DNA of 64,000 nt from Bog-532 sp965277615 (GCA_965277615.1 CBDIDG010000006.1:2418001-2482000), one strand, 5' to 3'; shown: positions 17,987 through 26,935, numbered from the stretch's first letter. Translations and numbers: made by a program. The notes: a model not told the origin generated them from the sequence alone.

Positions 17987-19329
17987 ACCGGCACCGGCTC
18001 CTTCGACAGGGTGTGCAGCGAACCGATCATCTGGTCGTAGGTGGCCTGCGGTGACGCGGCGCCCAGCATCAGCGAGGCGAGCGGCTCACCCAGGTAGTTC
18101 TCCATGTCCGAGCCGGAGCCGCTGTACCAGGCGGGCGGGTCGTAGGCGGCGTAGCTGGCCACCTCTTCGTAGTTGGACTGGGGCTTGAGTTTCTTGTAGG
18201 CGGAAGAGTCCCGCACCGGCAGCCAGGCCGGGATGTGGCCGCCTTCGGCCCAGGTCAGGCTCTGCCCGAGCAGGGTCCTGATCATGGTCAGGGCGATCGA
18301 CGTCTTCTCCGGGTCGGTCGTGGTCCGCTTGGGCAAGATGAACGTGTGCGAGTCGGCCTGGGCCGCGGCCTTGCCGAACAGGGCCGGGAACGGCTGCATG
18401 CTGAACGCCATGTTGGCCCCCTGGAAGACGGTGACGTTCCACTCGCCTTCCCAGTACAGGCCGGCGTCGCCCGCCTGGAAGACCGCGGTGCCACCCCCCG
18501 CGTCCACGTTCGCGCTCATCAGCCCCTCACTGGCCAGCTGGTGGATGAAGGTCAGCACCTTGGTGGCCAGGGTCTGGTCCAGCACGATGTCCTTGCCGTT
18601 GTCGGCCAGGACCTGGCCACCGGCCTGGCTGTACAAGCTGTAGAACAGCCGCCACGGGGTGGCCGGGTCGTTGATCGTGTCGCAGACCACGGGGGTGGCG
18701 CCGGTATTCTTGAGCTTGCGCAGCGCGTCCAGCATGGCGTCCGGGCTCTTGATCGGCGGCAGCGTCCCCGAGCTGTCCAGCAGGCCTGCCTTCTTGCAGA
18801 CCTTGGTGTTGTAGTACTGGACGAACGGGTGGGTGTCGAGCGGGATGCACAGCAGCTGGCCGTTGTAGTGGGCCTTGCTGAAGGCCAGCGGGGTGAAGTC
18901 TTTGGGCTCCATCCCGTGCGCGGCCAGCAGGTCCAGGCTGATCGGGGTGAGCATGCCCGGCGGCCCGTACTGGTTGATGCGGCTGAGGTGCATGATGGCC
19001 ACGTCCGGGGGGCTGCCGGAGCGGATGGCCAGTGACAGCTTGGTGTAGTACGGGGCCCCCCACTGCAGGATCGTCGACTGCAGATCGATGTCCGGGTGGG
19101 CCTTCCGGTAGGCATCCTCCATGGCGACCATGTGGGTGCCGTCACCACCGGTGAGCAAATTCCAGTAGACCAGCGTGGACTGGTTGTCACCACCGCTGGA
19201 GCCGGTGATCCCGGATCCGACGTCGTAGGTACCGGCGCAGCCCGCCGTGACCAGGCCCGCGCCGAGCGCGGCCGCACCGGTCAGGAAACCGCGACGGCTC
19301 AGACCAGAACGCACATCATCGTGAGCCAT
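17983..19329 (-). CDS. Extracellular solute-binding lipoprotein of a CUT1 ABC importer
   Basis: A 448-residue family-1 solute-binding protein. The N-terminus has a twin-arginine motif (SRRGFLTG, residues 11-18) and a lipobox ending in C31 (LVTAGC), so it is probably exported folded by Tat and lipid-anchored. The body has the expected YWNLLTGGDG first strand and WEGEWNVTVFQGANMAF region. The ligand is unknown; the adjacent D-aminoacylase suggests an N-acylated compound rather than a plain sugar. ATG 19329 (MAHDD) was chosen so that the Tat motif lies near the N-terminus; an ATG six codons upstream is also possible. It is the first gene of the operon. Confidence 0.9.
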   Translation of the reverse strand: MAHDDVRSGLSRRGFLTGAAALGAGLVTAGCAGTYDVGSGITGSSGGDNQSTLVYWNLLTGGDGTHMVAMEDAYRKAHPDIDLQSTILQWGAPYYTKLSLAIRSGSPPDVAIMHLSRINQYGPPGMLTPISLDLLAAHGMEPKDFTPLAFSKAHYNGQLLCIPLDTHPFVQYYNTKVCKKAGLLDSSGTLPPIKSPDAMLDALRKLKNTGATPVVCDTINDPATPWRLFYSLYSQAGGQVLADNGKDIVLDQTLATKVLTFIHQLASEGLMSANVDAGGGTAVFQAGDAGLYWEGEWNVTVFQGANMAFSMQPFPALFGKAAAQADSHTFILPKRTTTDPEKTSIALTMIRTLLGQSLTWAEGGHIPAWLPVRDSSAYKKLKPQSNYEEVASYAAYDPPAWYSGSGSDMENYLGEPLASLMLGAASPQATYDQMIGSLHTLSKEPVPV

Positions 19330-19474
19330 AGCGCCGTAAATACCCATCCGAGATAGCGCAAACCTTTTCCAGGGTTAGCAATGCGAACGGTTGCAGGCGG
19401 AGGTGAGCCAGCGTGAACGGCGGCCGTTAGGGGTCAACGGGCGTGAGCGGCGGGGTCGGGGGTAGTGCTCGGGG

Positions 19475-20635
19475 ATGAGCGACTTTTTCGGGTTTGCCGA
19501 CCTGCTGTCCGAGCCGGAGCGGGACATCGTGACGCGGGTACGTGACTTCCTGGCCGCCGAGGTCGAGCCGATCGCCAACGAGTACTGGGCCAAGGCCGAG
19601 TTCCCGTTCCAGCTCATCGACGGGTTCCGCAAGCTGGACATCGCCGGGCTGATGTACGACGGGCTGGCCGCGCACCGGGGCAGCCGACTGCTGGCTGGGT
19701 TCCTGTCGATGGAGATCGCCCGGGCCGACCCGTCGGTCAACTCGTTCTACGGCGTGCACACCGGCCTGGCCATGGGCAGCATCAACCGCTGCGGCTCGGA
19801 GGAGCAGAAGCAGCGCTGGCTGCCGCCGATGGCCCGGCTGGAGAAGATCGGGGCGTTCGGGCTGACCGAGCCGCACGGGGGTTCGGACGTGGCCGGGGGC
19901 CTGGAGACCACGGCCCGCCGCGATGGCGGTCACTGGATCCTGAACGGGGCCAAGCGCTGGATCGGTAACGGGACGTTCGCCGACCTGGTCATCATCTGGG
20001 CCCGCGACCTTGACGACGACAAGGTCAAGGGGTTCGTGGTCGAGAAGGGGACACAAGGCTTCACCACGACCAAGATGGAAGGCAAGCTGGCCCTGCGCAT
20101 GGTGCAGAACGCCGACATCACGCTGGACGACTGCGTGGTCGACGAGGACCATCGGTTGCAGCAGGCCAACTCGTTCGCGGACACCGCGGACGTGCTCCGG
20201 CTGACCCGGGGCGGGGTGGCCTGGGGGTCGGTGGGCTGCATGAACGCGGCCTACGAGCTGGCGCTGGCCTACGCCAAGGATCGGGAGCAGTTCGGCCGGC
20301 CGATCGGCGCGTTCCAGCTGGTGCAGGACCACCTGGCCACCATGCTGGGTAACGTGACCGCCTCGTTCGCGCTGGTGGTGCGGCTGGCCCAGTTGCAGGA
20401 CAACGGGGTGAACGCGGACGAGCACTCGGCCCTGGCCAAGTCGTTCGTTACGCTGCGGATGCGGGAGACCGTCGCGCTGGCCCGGGAGGTGTTCGGCGGC
20501 AACGGGATCCTGCTGGAGAACAACGTGGCCCGCTACTTCGCCGACGCCGAAGCGCTGTACTCCTACGAGGGGACACGGGAGATCAACCAGCTGATCGTGG
20601 GCCGGGCCGTGACCGGCCTGGGCGCGTTCACCTAA
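19475..20635 (+). CDS. Acyl-CoA dehydrogenase (glutaryl-CoA dehydrogenase-like)
   Basis: A 386-residue flavoenzyme of the acyl-CoA dehydrogenase family. The first signature FGLTEPHGGSDV (about 128-139) contacts FAD and substrate, and the C-terminal region holds YEGTREINQLIVGRAV with a glutamate at the position of the catalytic base (SYEGT, near 365), as in glutaryl-CoA and short-chain enzymes. Overall it looks closer to glutaryl-CoA dehydrogenases than to medium-chain ones, but the decarboxylating substrate is not certain. It stands alone, facing a MaoC hydratase gene across a palindromic repeat. Confidence 0.9.
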   Translation: MSDFFGFADLLSEPERDIVTRVRDFLAAEVEPIANEYWAKAEFPFQLIDGFRKLDIAGLMYDGLAAHRGSRLLAGFLSMEIARADPSVNSFYGVHTGLAMGSINRCGSEEQKQRWLPPMARLEKIGAFGLTEPHGGSDVAGGLETTARRDGGHWILNGAKRWIGNGTFADLVIIWARDLDDDKVKGFVVEKGTQGFTTTKMEGKLALRMVQNADITLDDCVVDEDHRLQQANSFADTADVLRLTRGGVAWGSVGCMNAAYELALAYAKDREQFGRPIGAFQLVQDHLATMLGNVTASFALVVRLAQLQDNGVNADEHSALAKSFVTLRMRETVALAREVFGGNGILLENNVARYFADAEALYSYEGTREINQLIVGRAVTGLGAFT

Positions 20636-20697
20636 GGGTCACTTGGACGGGGTTACTTGGACGGGCCGACGGCGTCATTGGGACGGCCGGGAGCCAC

Positions 20698-20752
20698 GCA
20701 CCCAAAGGCGCCATTGGGTGCGCTGGGACCCGCCCAATGGCGCCATCGGGCG
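20698..20752. repeat. Two GGCGCC-centred palindromes between convergent genes
   Basis: Two near-perfect palindromes occupy 20698-20721 and 20731-20752, each with a GGCGCC core flanked by CCCAA/TTGGG or ATCGGG arms. The same motif family recurs at 41045-41096, about 41185 and 42732-42812. Here it sits between converging genes and could also end transcription. Confidence 0.8.
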
Positions 20753-20773
20753 TTATGACATGCGCGGAGCGGG

Positions 20774-21274
20774 CTAGGAACCGGCAGCCGGGGCCGGAGT
20801 GGCAGCCGTTACCGGGGCGTTGAAGTAGTAGCGGCTCACCATGTCGGCGACGCAGGCGGGCTTGTCGCTGCCTTCGACCTCGATGGTGACCCGGGTGACG
20901 AGGTGGACCGCCTCGTCGGAGAGCCGGTCCAGGCTCTGGATGGTGGCCCGGGCGCGGATGCGGCGGCCAACGCGCACGGGAGTGGGAAAGCGCACCCGGT
21001 CCAGGCCGTAGTTGACGCCCATCGCGACGTTGTCGACGGTGCGAAGCTGGCTGGACAGGTAGGGAATGAGCGACAGGGTCAGGAAGCCGTGCGCCACCGG
21101 GGCGCCGAACGGGCCCTGGGCGGCGCGTTCGGGATCGACATGGATCCACTGGTGGTCCTCGGTGTCGTCGGCGAAGCCGTTGACCCGCTGCTGGTCGATC
21201 TCGAACCAGTCGGTCGGGCCGATCTCCTGGCCCACCGCGGCTTCGAGCTCCGCCACGCTGTGGTAGCTCTCCAT
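20774..21274 (-). CDS. MaoC-type enoyl-CoA hydratase
   Basis: A 166-residue hot-dog-fold protein. The hydratase-2 motif is complete: FADDTEDHQWIHVDPERA (about 34-51) with the Asp/His pair, then GPFGAPVAHGFLTLSL. These enzymes add water to trans-2-enoyl-CoA to give (R)-3-hydroxyacyl-CoA or act on related thioesters. It may work with the convergent acyl-CoA dehydrogenase. The C-terminal 15 residues are an Ala/Pro-rich tail. Confidence 0.9.
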   Translation of the reverse strand: MESYHSVAELEAAVGQEIGPTDWFEIDQQRVNGFADDTEDHQWIHVDPERAAQGPFGAPVAHGFLTLSLIPYLSSQLRTVDNVAMGVNYGLDRVRFPTPVRVGRRIRARATIQSLDRLSDEAVHLVTRVTIEVEGSDKPACVADMVSRYYFNAPVTAATPAPAAGS

Positions 21275-21504
21275 CGGTTCTCCCTCGCACTGGCCGTCCG
21301 CGCCGGCTTGTCGGGCGTCGGGCGCGTCGGGCGCAGACCACTTGTTACTGGCGCGTATTACCTAGGGGATCACCCGGAAGGCCCGGAGCGCAAGAGACGG
21401 GCGATCCCTTGGACAACATGCCGCGGCCGGCAAAAAGTGCGTAACGCCGGCCCGGTAGGCCCGTTTCAGTGGTGACAGCAAACCGCTACTTCGGGAGAAC
21501 CTCC

Positions 21505-22308
21505 ATGACGAGCCCCAACGACGCTCAGCAGTACATCGGCCGAAACGCGGTGGACCTCGAGGGCAACAAGGTCGGCAAGATCGGCCAGGTCTACCTCGAC
21601 GACCGCACCGGCCAGCCGATGTGGGTCACGGTGAGCACGGGCCTGTTCGGCAACCGGCAGAGCTTCGCGCCGATTGCCGGATCAGCCTTCGACGGCGATG
21701 ACGTCCGGCTGGCCGTGTCCAAGGACACGATCAAGGACGCGCCCAACGTGGACGACGACCAGCACATCAGCGGCGACGAGCAGAACGCTCTGTACGAGTA
21801 CTACGGCGACACCATCAGCTCCCGCAGCGCCAGCGGGCAGGAAACCGGCCGGGCCGGGCTCGATGACCGGCAGGAAGCTGGACACGTCCAGGACACAGCC
21901 GGCTATGCGCCCGGGGAGGCCACGGGCGACGACGCGATGACCCGCTCGGAGGAACGGCTGAACGTCGGCAAGGAAACGGTGCAGGCGGGACGGGCCCGCT
22001 TGCGCAAGCACGTGGTGACCGAGAACGTCACCCGCACCGTCCCGGTCAGCCACGAGGAGGTCCGGCTTGAGCGTGAGCCGATCACCGAGGCCAACCGCGA
22101 CGCCGCGGTGTCCGGGGAACCGATCAGCGAGGACGAGCACGAGGTCACGCTGCAGGCCGAGCGGCCGGTGGTGGAGAAGGAGACCGTGCCGGTGGAACGG
22201 GTCCGGCTGGCGACCGACACGGTAACCGAGGATGCCCAGGTCAGCGACTCGGTGCGTAAGGAGCAGATCGACGACGTTGACGTCGACAACCCTGACCGTA
22301 CCCGGTAG
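21505..22308 (+). CDS. PRC-barrel and DUF2382 (YsnF/AvaK) stress protein
   Basis: A 267-residue soluble protein. A PRC-barrel lies at about 6-85 (YIGRNAVDLEGNKVGKIGQVY ... VWVTVSTGLFG-like strands) and a DUF2382 domain at about 150-262, whose repeated KETVPVERVRLATDTVTED-like strands are typical. Both domains are common in actinobacterial general-stress proteins of unknown activity. ATG 21505 is preceded by GGGAGAAC; an upstream in-frame ATG at 21469 lacks a ribosome site. A strong terminator follows. Confidence 0.9.
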   Translation: MTSPNDAQQYIGRNAVDLEGNKVGKIGQVYLDDRTGQPMWVTVSTGLFGNRQSFAPIAGSAFDGDDVRLAVSKDTIKDAPNVDDDQHISGDEQNALYEYYGDTISSRSASGQETGRAGLDDRQEAGHVQDTAGYAPGEATGDDAMTRSEERLNVGKETVQAGRARLRKHVVTENVTRTVPVSHEEVRLEREPITEANRDAAVSGEPISEDEHEVTLQAERPVVEKETVPVERVRLATDTVTEDAQVSDSVRKEQIDDVDVDNPDRTR

Positions 22309-22326
22309 TTCTCATCGCTTATACAT

Positions 22327-22357
22327 GGAGGCGGCCGCCGTGCTGGCGGCCGCCTCC
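22327..22357. terminator. Hairpin terminator between convergent genes
   Basis: A perfect 13-bp stem (GGAGGCGGCCGCC at 22327-22339 with its complement at 22345-22357) encloses a 5-base loop, 18 bp after the stress-protein stop and 21 bp before the end of the channel gene on the other strand. Confidence 0.9.
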
Positions 22358-22378
22358 GCTGGCTTTAGGGCGCGGGAA

Positions 22379-23158
22379 TTACGAGGTGAAGGGCGGCTCG
22401 CTGACCGTCGATGCACCGGGCCGCAGCCGCGCCTGCTGGGCCTGGGCCTGCTCGGTGACGGTCGGCGCCGAGCGCAGCTGCTGCTGGACCTGGACCTTCT
22501 CCTGGTCGTACCGGGCGGCCGCCAGTTCCCACCGGGCCGACATGGTCTTGATGCCGCCACCGCCGACCGCGACGATGACGACCCCAGTGACCGCGGCCAG
22601 CGCGGCGTACAGCACGGCGTTCACGACCGCGGCGGCGATGTGCAGCTGATCCAGCGCGGCCACCACACCCAGCGCGATGATGACGGCCGCGGCCGCATTG
22701 GCCAGGACCGAGGCGTACGACAGACCACCCAGGCTGTTCTGGATCAGCGTCTTCGCGCCGGCCGCGATGGCCGCGGCGATGATCACGATGAGGATGGCGA
22801 CAAATACGAGCGGCAGGTAGGCGATGACGGCGTGGAGGTAGTTGCTGACCGGATTGCTGCCGAACACTCCGAAACCGGTGGACAGGACGAACAGCATGAT
22901 GGCGTAGAAGACCAGCCGGGCCAGGATCTCCGCGGCGTCGTACTTGGACGAGGCCAGGGCCCTGCGGATGCCACCACGTTCGATCAGGCGGTCGAATCCG
23001 ACCCGCTGCAGGACCTTGGCCAGAATCTTAGAAACGATCTTGGCGATGAAGTAGCCGATGATCACGATGATCAGGAACGCGACGAGCTTGGGAACAAAGG
23101 TCGCGACGTTGCTCCAGGCGCTGGTGAGCCCCTGGCTATAGCTGATGCTGAGTGGCAC
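22379..23158 (-). CDS. Mechanosensitive-channel-like membrane protein (conserved TM-helix type)
   Basis: A 259-residue protein with about five hydrophobic helices. The first, PKLVAFLIIVIIGYFIAKIVSKI, followed by LAKVLQRVGFDRLIE, is the conserved TM-helix repeat seen in MscS-related proteins, and it recurs near 130-150 (AAGAKTLIQNSLGG). The MscS beta domain is absent, so it may be a pore-like membrane protein without full channel gating. The last 50 residues form a charged, coiled tail. A hairpin sequence (CGGTATCGCTACCG) lies upstream. Confidence 0.8.
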   Translation of the reverse strand: MPLSISYSQGLTSAWSNVATFVPKLVAFLIIVIIGYFIAKIVSKILAKVLQRVGFDRLIERGGIRRALASSKYDAAEILARLVFYAIMLFVLSTGFGVFGSNPVSNYLHAVIAYLPLVFVAILIVIIAAAIAAGAKTLIQNSLGGLSYASVLANAAAAVIIALGVVAALDQLHIAAAVVNAVLYAALAAVTGVVIVAVGGGGIKTMSARWELAAARYDQEKVQVQQQLRSAPTVTEQAQAQQARLRPGASTVSEPPFTS

Positions 23159-23327
23159 GGGTAATCCTTTGCGGACGTTGCGGTCGGTATCGCTACCGAA
23201 ACGCCCGGGCCGGGGTTCCGTTACGCACGCCGTCTGGCCGGCATTACCGGCACTCTGGGCGGATTGAACGATCTAGGCCGGGTAGTTTGCCGTCCTGGGA
23301 ATCATCATCGGTGGAGGCGACGACATC

Positions 23328-24545
23328 GTGGGAGACGCTGCGAACGCATCCTCGGCCGAAGACGTGGTGGCGATCGAGCCGGTCATCCGCCGGGTGGTGG
23401 CCGCGCGGGTGGCGAATCCGTCAGACATCGACGACCTGGTCCAGGACTGCCTGGAGCGCCTGCTGGGTGCGCACGACCGGCTGGCGCCGGAGACCGTCCT
23501 GCCCTACGGCATCGTCACCGCCCGCAACGTGGTCACCTCCCACATGCGGACGACGGCCCGCCGGGCCACGGCGGCGCCGCTGATCGCGGACCTGCGGGAG
23601 CCCGACCGGCCCGAGGACGGGCTGCTGGCCGGCGAGGCGCACACCGCGATGGAAACCGCCCTCAACCAGTTGTCGGCTGAGGAGCGGGCCGACATCCTGG
23701 CCTATTACGACGCCGTCCCGGCGGCGAACCGCGAGGCGGTGGAGGCCAGCGGCGCGCTCCGGGTACGGATGGCCCGTATCCGGGCCAAGCTCCGCCTTGA
23801 GTACCTGCTGGCGTTCCGGCACGCCGAACTGCCGTCGGAACAGTGCCGCCGGGTTCTGCTGGCCGTCTCCGCGGGAGACACCCGGCGCCAGCGGCAGCTG
23901 CAGGCCGGGCAGCATCTGCTGCACTGCCCGGTGTGCGCGACGCTCAGCGAGCCGCTGAGCAAACGCAGCGCGGCGCTGACCGCCTTCACCTTCCCGGCCG
24001 CGCTGCTGGCTCGGCTGGCGGTCAAGGCCAGGGCCCACCCCGTGCAGGCCGGTGCGTCCGCTGCGGCGGGCACGGCCGCCGTCGCCACCGCGGTCGTCGT
24101 CGGCTCCGGGATGCTGTCGGCCAGCCCCGCTCCGGCCCGGCACCACCCCCCGGCCAGCCCGGTCAGCACCCTGCAGCCGTCGCCGTCGCCGTCGATCGCC
24201 CGGCTGAGCATCGGCGGGCAGGTCGTCCCGGCCGGACGCCAGGTCCACGCCATGGTCGGCAGCCGCGCGGACGCAGCAGGCGTGACCGTGCAGAGCACCG
24301 TGACCCACAACGGCTTCTGGATCGGTTCCCCGGCCCTGCGCATGTGGGTGCAGCTGGAGGGACCGCTGAGACCGCTGCACATCGTGGCCGGGGACCATCT
24401 CCGGTTCACCGGGATCGTAGCCGCCAACGGCTCCACCTACCCGGCCGGGGCTGGCGTGACCGGACCGGACGCGACTCTGCTCAAGCGCCAGGGCGCGCAC
24501 ATAGACGTCGACACGACCAACGTCCAGGTGGAGCCGAATAAATAG
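23328..24545 (+). CDS. Sigma-70-like factor fused to an anti-sigma-type zinc motif, membrane helix and outer domain
   Basis: A 405-residue protein. Residues 15-85 resemble sigma region 2 (DIDDLVQDCLERLL ... ARNVVTSHMRT) and 108-160 a weak region 4. Next comes C173-x22-H196-x3-C200-x2-C203, the zinc-binding pattern of ZAS anti-sigma factors, then a hydrophobic stretch at about 243-263, a Pro/Ser linker, and a C-terminal domain of about 115 residues that would face outside. The layout combines a sigma factor and what is normally its separate membrane-bound anti-sigma factor. Region 4 is atypical and could be non-functional in DNA binding. GTG 23328 follows GGTGGAGG. It is divergent from the channel gene. 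Confidence 0.78.
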   Translation: MGDAANASSAEDVVAIEPVIRRVVAARVANPSDIDDLVQDCLERLLGAHDRLAPETVLPYGIVTARNVVTSHMRTTARRATAAPLIADLREPDRPEDGLLAGEAHTAMETALNQLSAEERADILAYYDAVPAANREAVEASGALRVRMARIRAKLRLEYLLAFRHAELPSEQCRRVLLAVSAGDTRRQRQLQAGQHLLHCPVCATLSEPLSKRSAALTAFTFPAALLARLAVKARAHPVQAGASAAAGTAAVATAVVVGSGMLSASPAPARHHPPASPVSTLQPSPSPSIARLSIGGQVVPAGRQVHAMVGSRADAAGVTVQSTVTHNGFWIGSPALRMWVQLEGPLRPLHIVAGDHLRFTGIVAANGSTYPAGAGVTGPDATLLKRQGAHIDVDTTNVQVEPNK

Positions 24546-24580
24546 GCCGCCCCGGCACACGAAGTGCACCGGGGCGGCCT
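24544..24580. terminator. Hairpin terminator overlapping the sigma-factor stop
   Basis: A perfect 12-bp stem (AGGCCGCCCCGG at 24544-24555 with its complement at 24569-24580) and a 13-base loop begin inside the TAG of the sigma-factor gene and end 12 bp before the Dps gene stop, so the hairpin serves both convergent genes. Confidence 0.88.
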
Positions 24581-24591
24581 GGACGAGCGGG

Positions 24592-25155
24592 TTACTTCTT
24601 GCGGGTGCGGGAGGCCGCTTGGGCCTCGGTGTGGGTGCCGGTGGTCTTCAGCTGGCCACTCGGGGTCTCGAGGTGAGCGCGGACGAACCAGTGGAACTGC
24701 TCCAGCTGCTCGGTGTGCCCGATCAGCATGTCCTCGGTCACCGGGTCGAGCTCTTCGACGGTCTCGATCGCCTTGCGCTGAGACTCGATGACGCCGGCAT
24801 AGACCAGGTCGAGCGCGCCCAGGTGGGCCAGCGCGTCGTCGCGGCCCAGGCTGTAGTCATCCCAGCTCCGGCTGGCGACCAGGGCGCCGGGCGTGCCGAC
24901 CGGGGACCCGCCCAGGGTGGCGATCCGCTCGGCGGTGTCGTCCACCATCAGGCGGACCGCGTCGACCTGCGGGTCGAGCATGGTGTGCACGGCGATGAAG
25001 TTCGGCCCGACCACGTTCCAGTGGATGTGCTTCAGGGTCAGAGCCAGGTCGTTGAGCGCGTTCAGCCGGTCCTGTAGGATTGCGGCCACCTCCGACGCGT
25101 CCTTGTTCCCAAGACCGGGTACACCGTACGTTGCAGATTGGGTCGTCTTAGCCAT
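24592..25155 (-). CDS. Dps-family DNA-binding ferritin-like protein
   Basis: A 187-residue protein with the Dps ferroxidase signature HIHWNVVGPNF ... HTMLDPQVDAVRLMVDDTAERIATLGG at about 43-83. Dps forms a dodecamer that oxidises and stores iron with hydrogen peroxide and protects DNA. The C-terminal 20 residues are basic (SRTRKK ending), a common DNA-binding feature of actinobacterial Dps. It is convergent with the sigma-factor gene and probably stress-induced. Confidence 0.93.
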   Translation of the reverse strand: MAKTTQSATYGVPGLGNKDASEVAAILQDRLNALNDLALTLKHIHWNVVGPNFIAVHTMLDPQVDAVRLMVDDTAERIATLGGSPVGTPGALVASRSWDDYSLGRDDALAHLGALDLVYAGVIESQRKAIETVEELDPVTEDMLIGHTEQLEQFHWFVRAHLETPSGQLKTTGTHTEAQAASRTRKK

Positions 25156-25224
25156 GGGCCGCAGCTACCCAGCCAGCTGGGGATATGCAGTCCGGGGGGC
25201 CATAAATTCGCGCGCCGTACCAGG

Positions 25225-25905
25225 TCAGGCCGTGACGGCGGAGGCCGCGGACGTGCCGTACAGCTGGGCCGCGCGCCAGCAGTACCAGGCCAGCACGGTC
25301 CGGTACGGGCGGTACGGCTCGCCCAGCGCATCCAGCTGGCGGGGCGTCGGGGCGGGGATGTTCCAGGCCAGCCCGTAGCCCTTGCGGATGGCGAGGTCAC
25401 CGGTGGGCCACACGTCCATCCGGCGCAGCTGGAACATCAGGAAGATCTCGGCCGACCACCTGCCGATGCCGCGCACGGTGGACAACCGGGCCACGATCTC
25501 GTCGTCGCTGACCCGGGCCAGGCGGCGCGCATCCAACACCACCGTGCCGTCCAGCACCTTGGCCGACAGGTCCTGCAGGGACTCGACCTTGCGGGCGGAC
25601 AGGCCGACGGCCTTCAGCTCGGGGGCCGGGGTGGCCAGGATGCGCTCGGGCGTGACCTCCTCCTCCAAGGCCGCGATCAGCCGGCCGTGGATGGCCCGGG
25701 CCGCAGCCCCGGCCAGCTGCTGGTAGACGACCGAGCGAACCAGCGTGGCGAAGTTGTCCTCGGTCGGGGGCGGGAACCGGGGCAGGCCGGCCTGCTCGAC
25801 CAGGCGGGCCACGACCGGATCCCGTTCGGCCAGGATCAGCGCGGCCTGCCGGTAGGTCACCTTGCGGACGCGGCCCGCGGCGGCTGGTGCGCCCTGGTCA
25901 GCCAT
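25225..25905 (-). CDS. HhH-GPD DNA glycosylase, AlkA-like
   Basis: A 226-residue base-excision-repair enzyme. The helix-hairpin-helix is VRGIGRWSA (144-152) and the catalytic aspartate D170 lies in PTGDLAIRKG, as in 3-methyladenine DNA glycosylase II. There is no iron-sulfur cluster motif, and the regulatory Ada half of AlkA/Ada fusions is missing. Its start is five bases upstream of... the neighbouring YihY gene's stop lies at 25910, so the two genes are adjacent in the same direction and probably co-transcribed. Confidence 0.88.
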   Translation of the reverse strand: MADQGAPAAAGRVRKVTYRQAALILAERDPVVARLVEQAGLPRFPPPTEDNFATLVRSVVYQQLAGAAARAIHGRLIAALEEEVTPERILATPAPELKAVGLSARKVESLQDLSAKVLDGTVVLDARRLARVSDDEIVARLSTVRGIGRWSAEIFLMFQLRRMDVWPTGDLAIRKGYGLAWNIPAPTPRQLDALGEPYRPYRTVLAWYCWRAAQLYGTSAASAVTA

Positions 25906-25909
25906 GGGC

Positions 25910-26935
25910 TCAGCGGAGCTCGTCCGCGGACGGCTGGTCGTGGCGGCAGCCGGCGATCTGGGCGTTGAGCTCGGCTCCGAGCAGAACGGCCAGCGCGGTG
26001 AAGTACAGGAACAGCAGCGCCGCGACCGGGGCGGACAGCGCGCCGTAGGTCGGGCTGTGGCCGATGGCGTAGGCCAGGTAGGCCCGCAGGCCGAAGCTGC
26101 TGGCCAGCCAGATCAGCATGCCCGCGATGGCCCCCGGCAGCTCGCGCCGCCACTTGGCCCGGACCGGAGTGGACACGTGGTAGAGGGTGGCCAGGACACC
26201 CGTGCACACGACCACGATGACCGGCCAGTAGAGCACATCGACGATCGGCCGGACCAGGTGCCAGATCGGGTGCGGCACCAGGTGGACGATCCACTCCGGC
26301 GCGGTGATCAGCAGCGGCAGCGCGATCGCCCCGGCCAGCAGCGCGCCGAGGTAGAGCACGAACGCCACCAGCCGGGCCCGGACCGCGGACCGCACGTGCC
26401 GCATGCCGTAGCTGATCGAGATCGTGTTGACGTAGGTGTTCATGGCCGTGGATCCGGTCCACAGCGCGAGGACGAAGCTGACCGAGATGATGCCGCCCCG
26501 GCCGTGCTGCACCACGTCGGTCAGCACCGGCTTGAGCACGTTGTCCACGGCCTGGGGGGCCAGGAAGTGCCCGGCCGCGCGCAGGATCTTCTGCTCGACC
26601 TCGACCACGATCTTCGAGCCGAACAGCGGGGTCAGGTAGCCGATCGCCCCGACCAGCACCAGCAGCAGCGGGGTGATCGACAGCAACGCCCAGAACCCGG
26701 CCTCGGCGGCCAGACCGAAGATCCGGTCCCCCCACGCCTGCGCGATCGTGGACTTCGTCACCGGCCAGACGTGCGGCATCGCGTGCCGGGTCCGGGTCCT
26801 GGCGTTGTGGCGATGCTGCCGCAGGGTGTCCCGCAGCGATACCCGGGGGGTGTCGTCCTCAGGGGGGCGCGGGCGCCGGCCCGGGCCAGGTTTGGCGACC
26901 GTGCTGGGTGACGCCGGGCTGCCGTCAGCGGCCAC
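25910..26935 (-). CDS. YihY/BrkB-family membrane protein
   Basis: A 341-residue membrane protein with six hydrophobic helices, beginning near residue 80 (EAGFWALLSITPLLLVLVGAIGYL) after a basic cytoplasmic N-terminus. The FGLRAYLAY and LLFLYFTALAVLLGAELNAQ segments are characteristic of the YihY family, formerly confused with ribonuclease BN. Its transport or structural role is unknown. It lies four bases upstream of the glycosylase gene. Confidence 0.87.
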   Translation of the reverse strand: MAADGSPASPSTVAKPGPGRRPRPPEDDTPRVSLRDTLRQHRHNARTRTRHAMPHVWPVTKSTIAQAWGDRIFGLAAEAGFWALLSITPLLLVLVGAIGYLTPLFGSKIVVEVEQKILRAAGHFLAPQAVDNVLKPVLTDVVQHGRGGIISVSFVLALWTGSTAMNTYVNTISISYGMRHVRSAVRARLVAFVLYLGALLAGAIALPLLITAPEWIVHLVPHPIWHLVRPIVDVLYWPVIVVVCTGVLATLYHVSTPVRAKWRRELPGAIAGMLIWLASSFGLRAYLAYAIGHSPTYGALSAPVAALLFLYFTALAVLLGAELNAQIAGCRHDQPSADELR

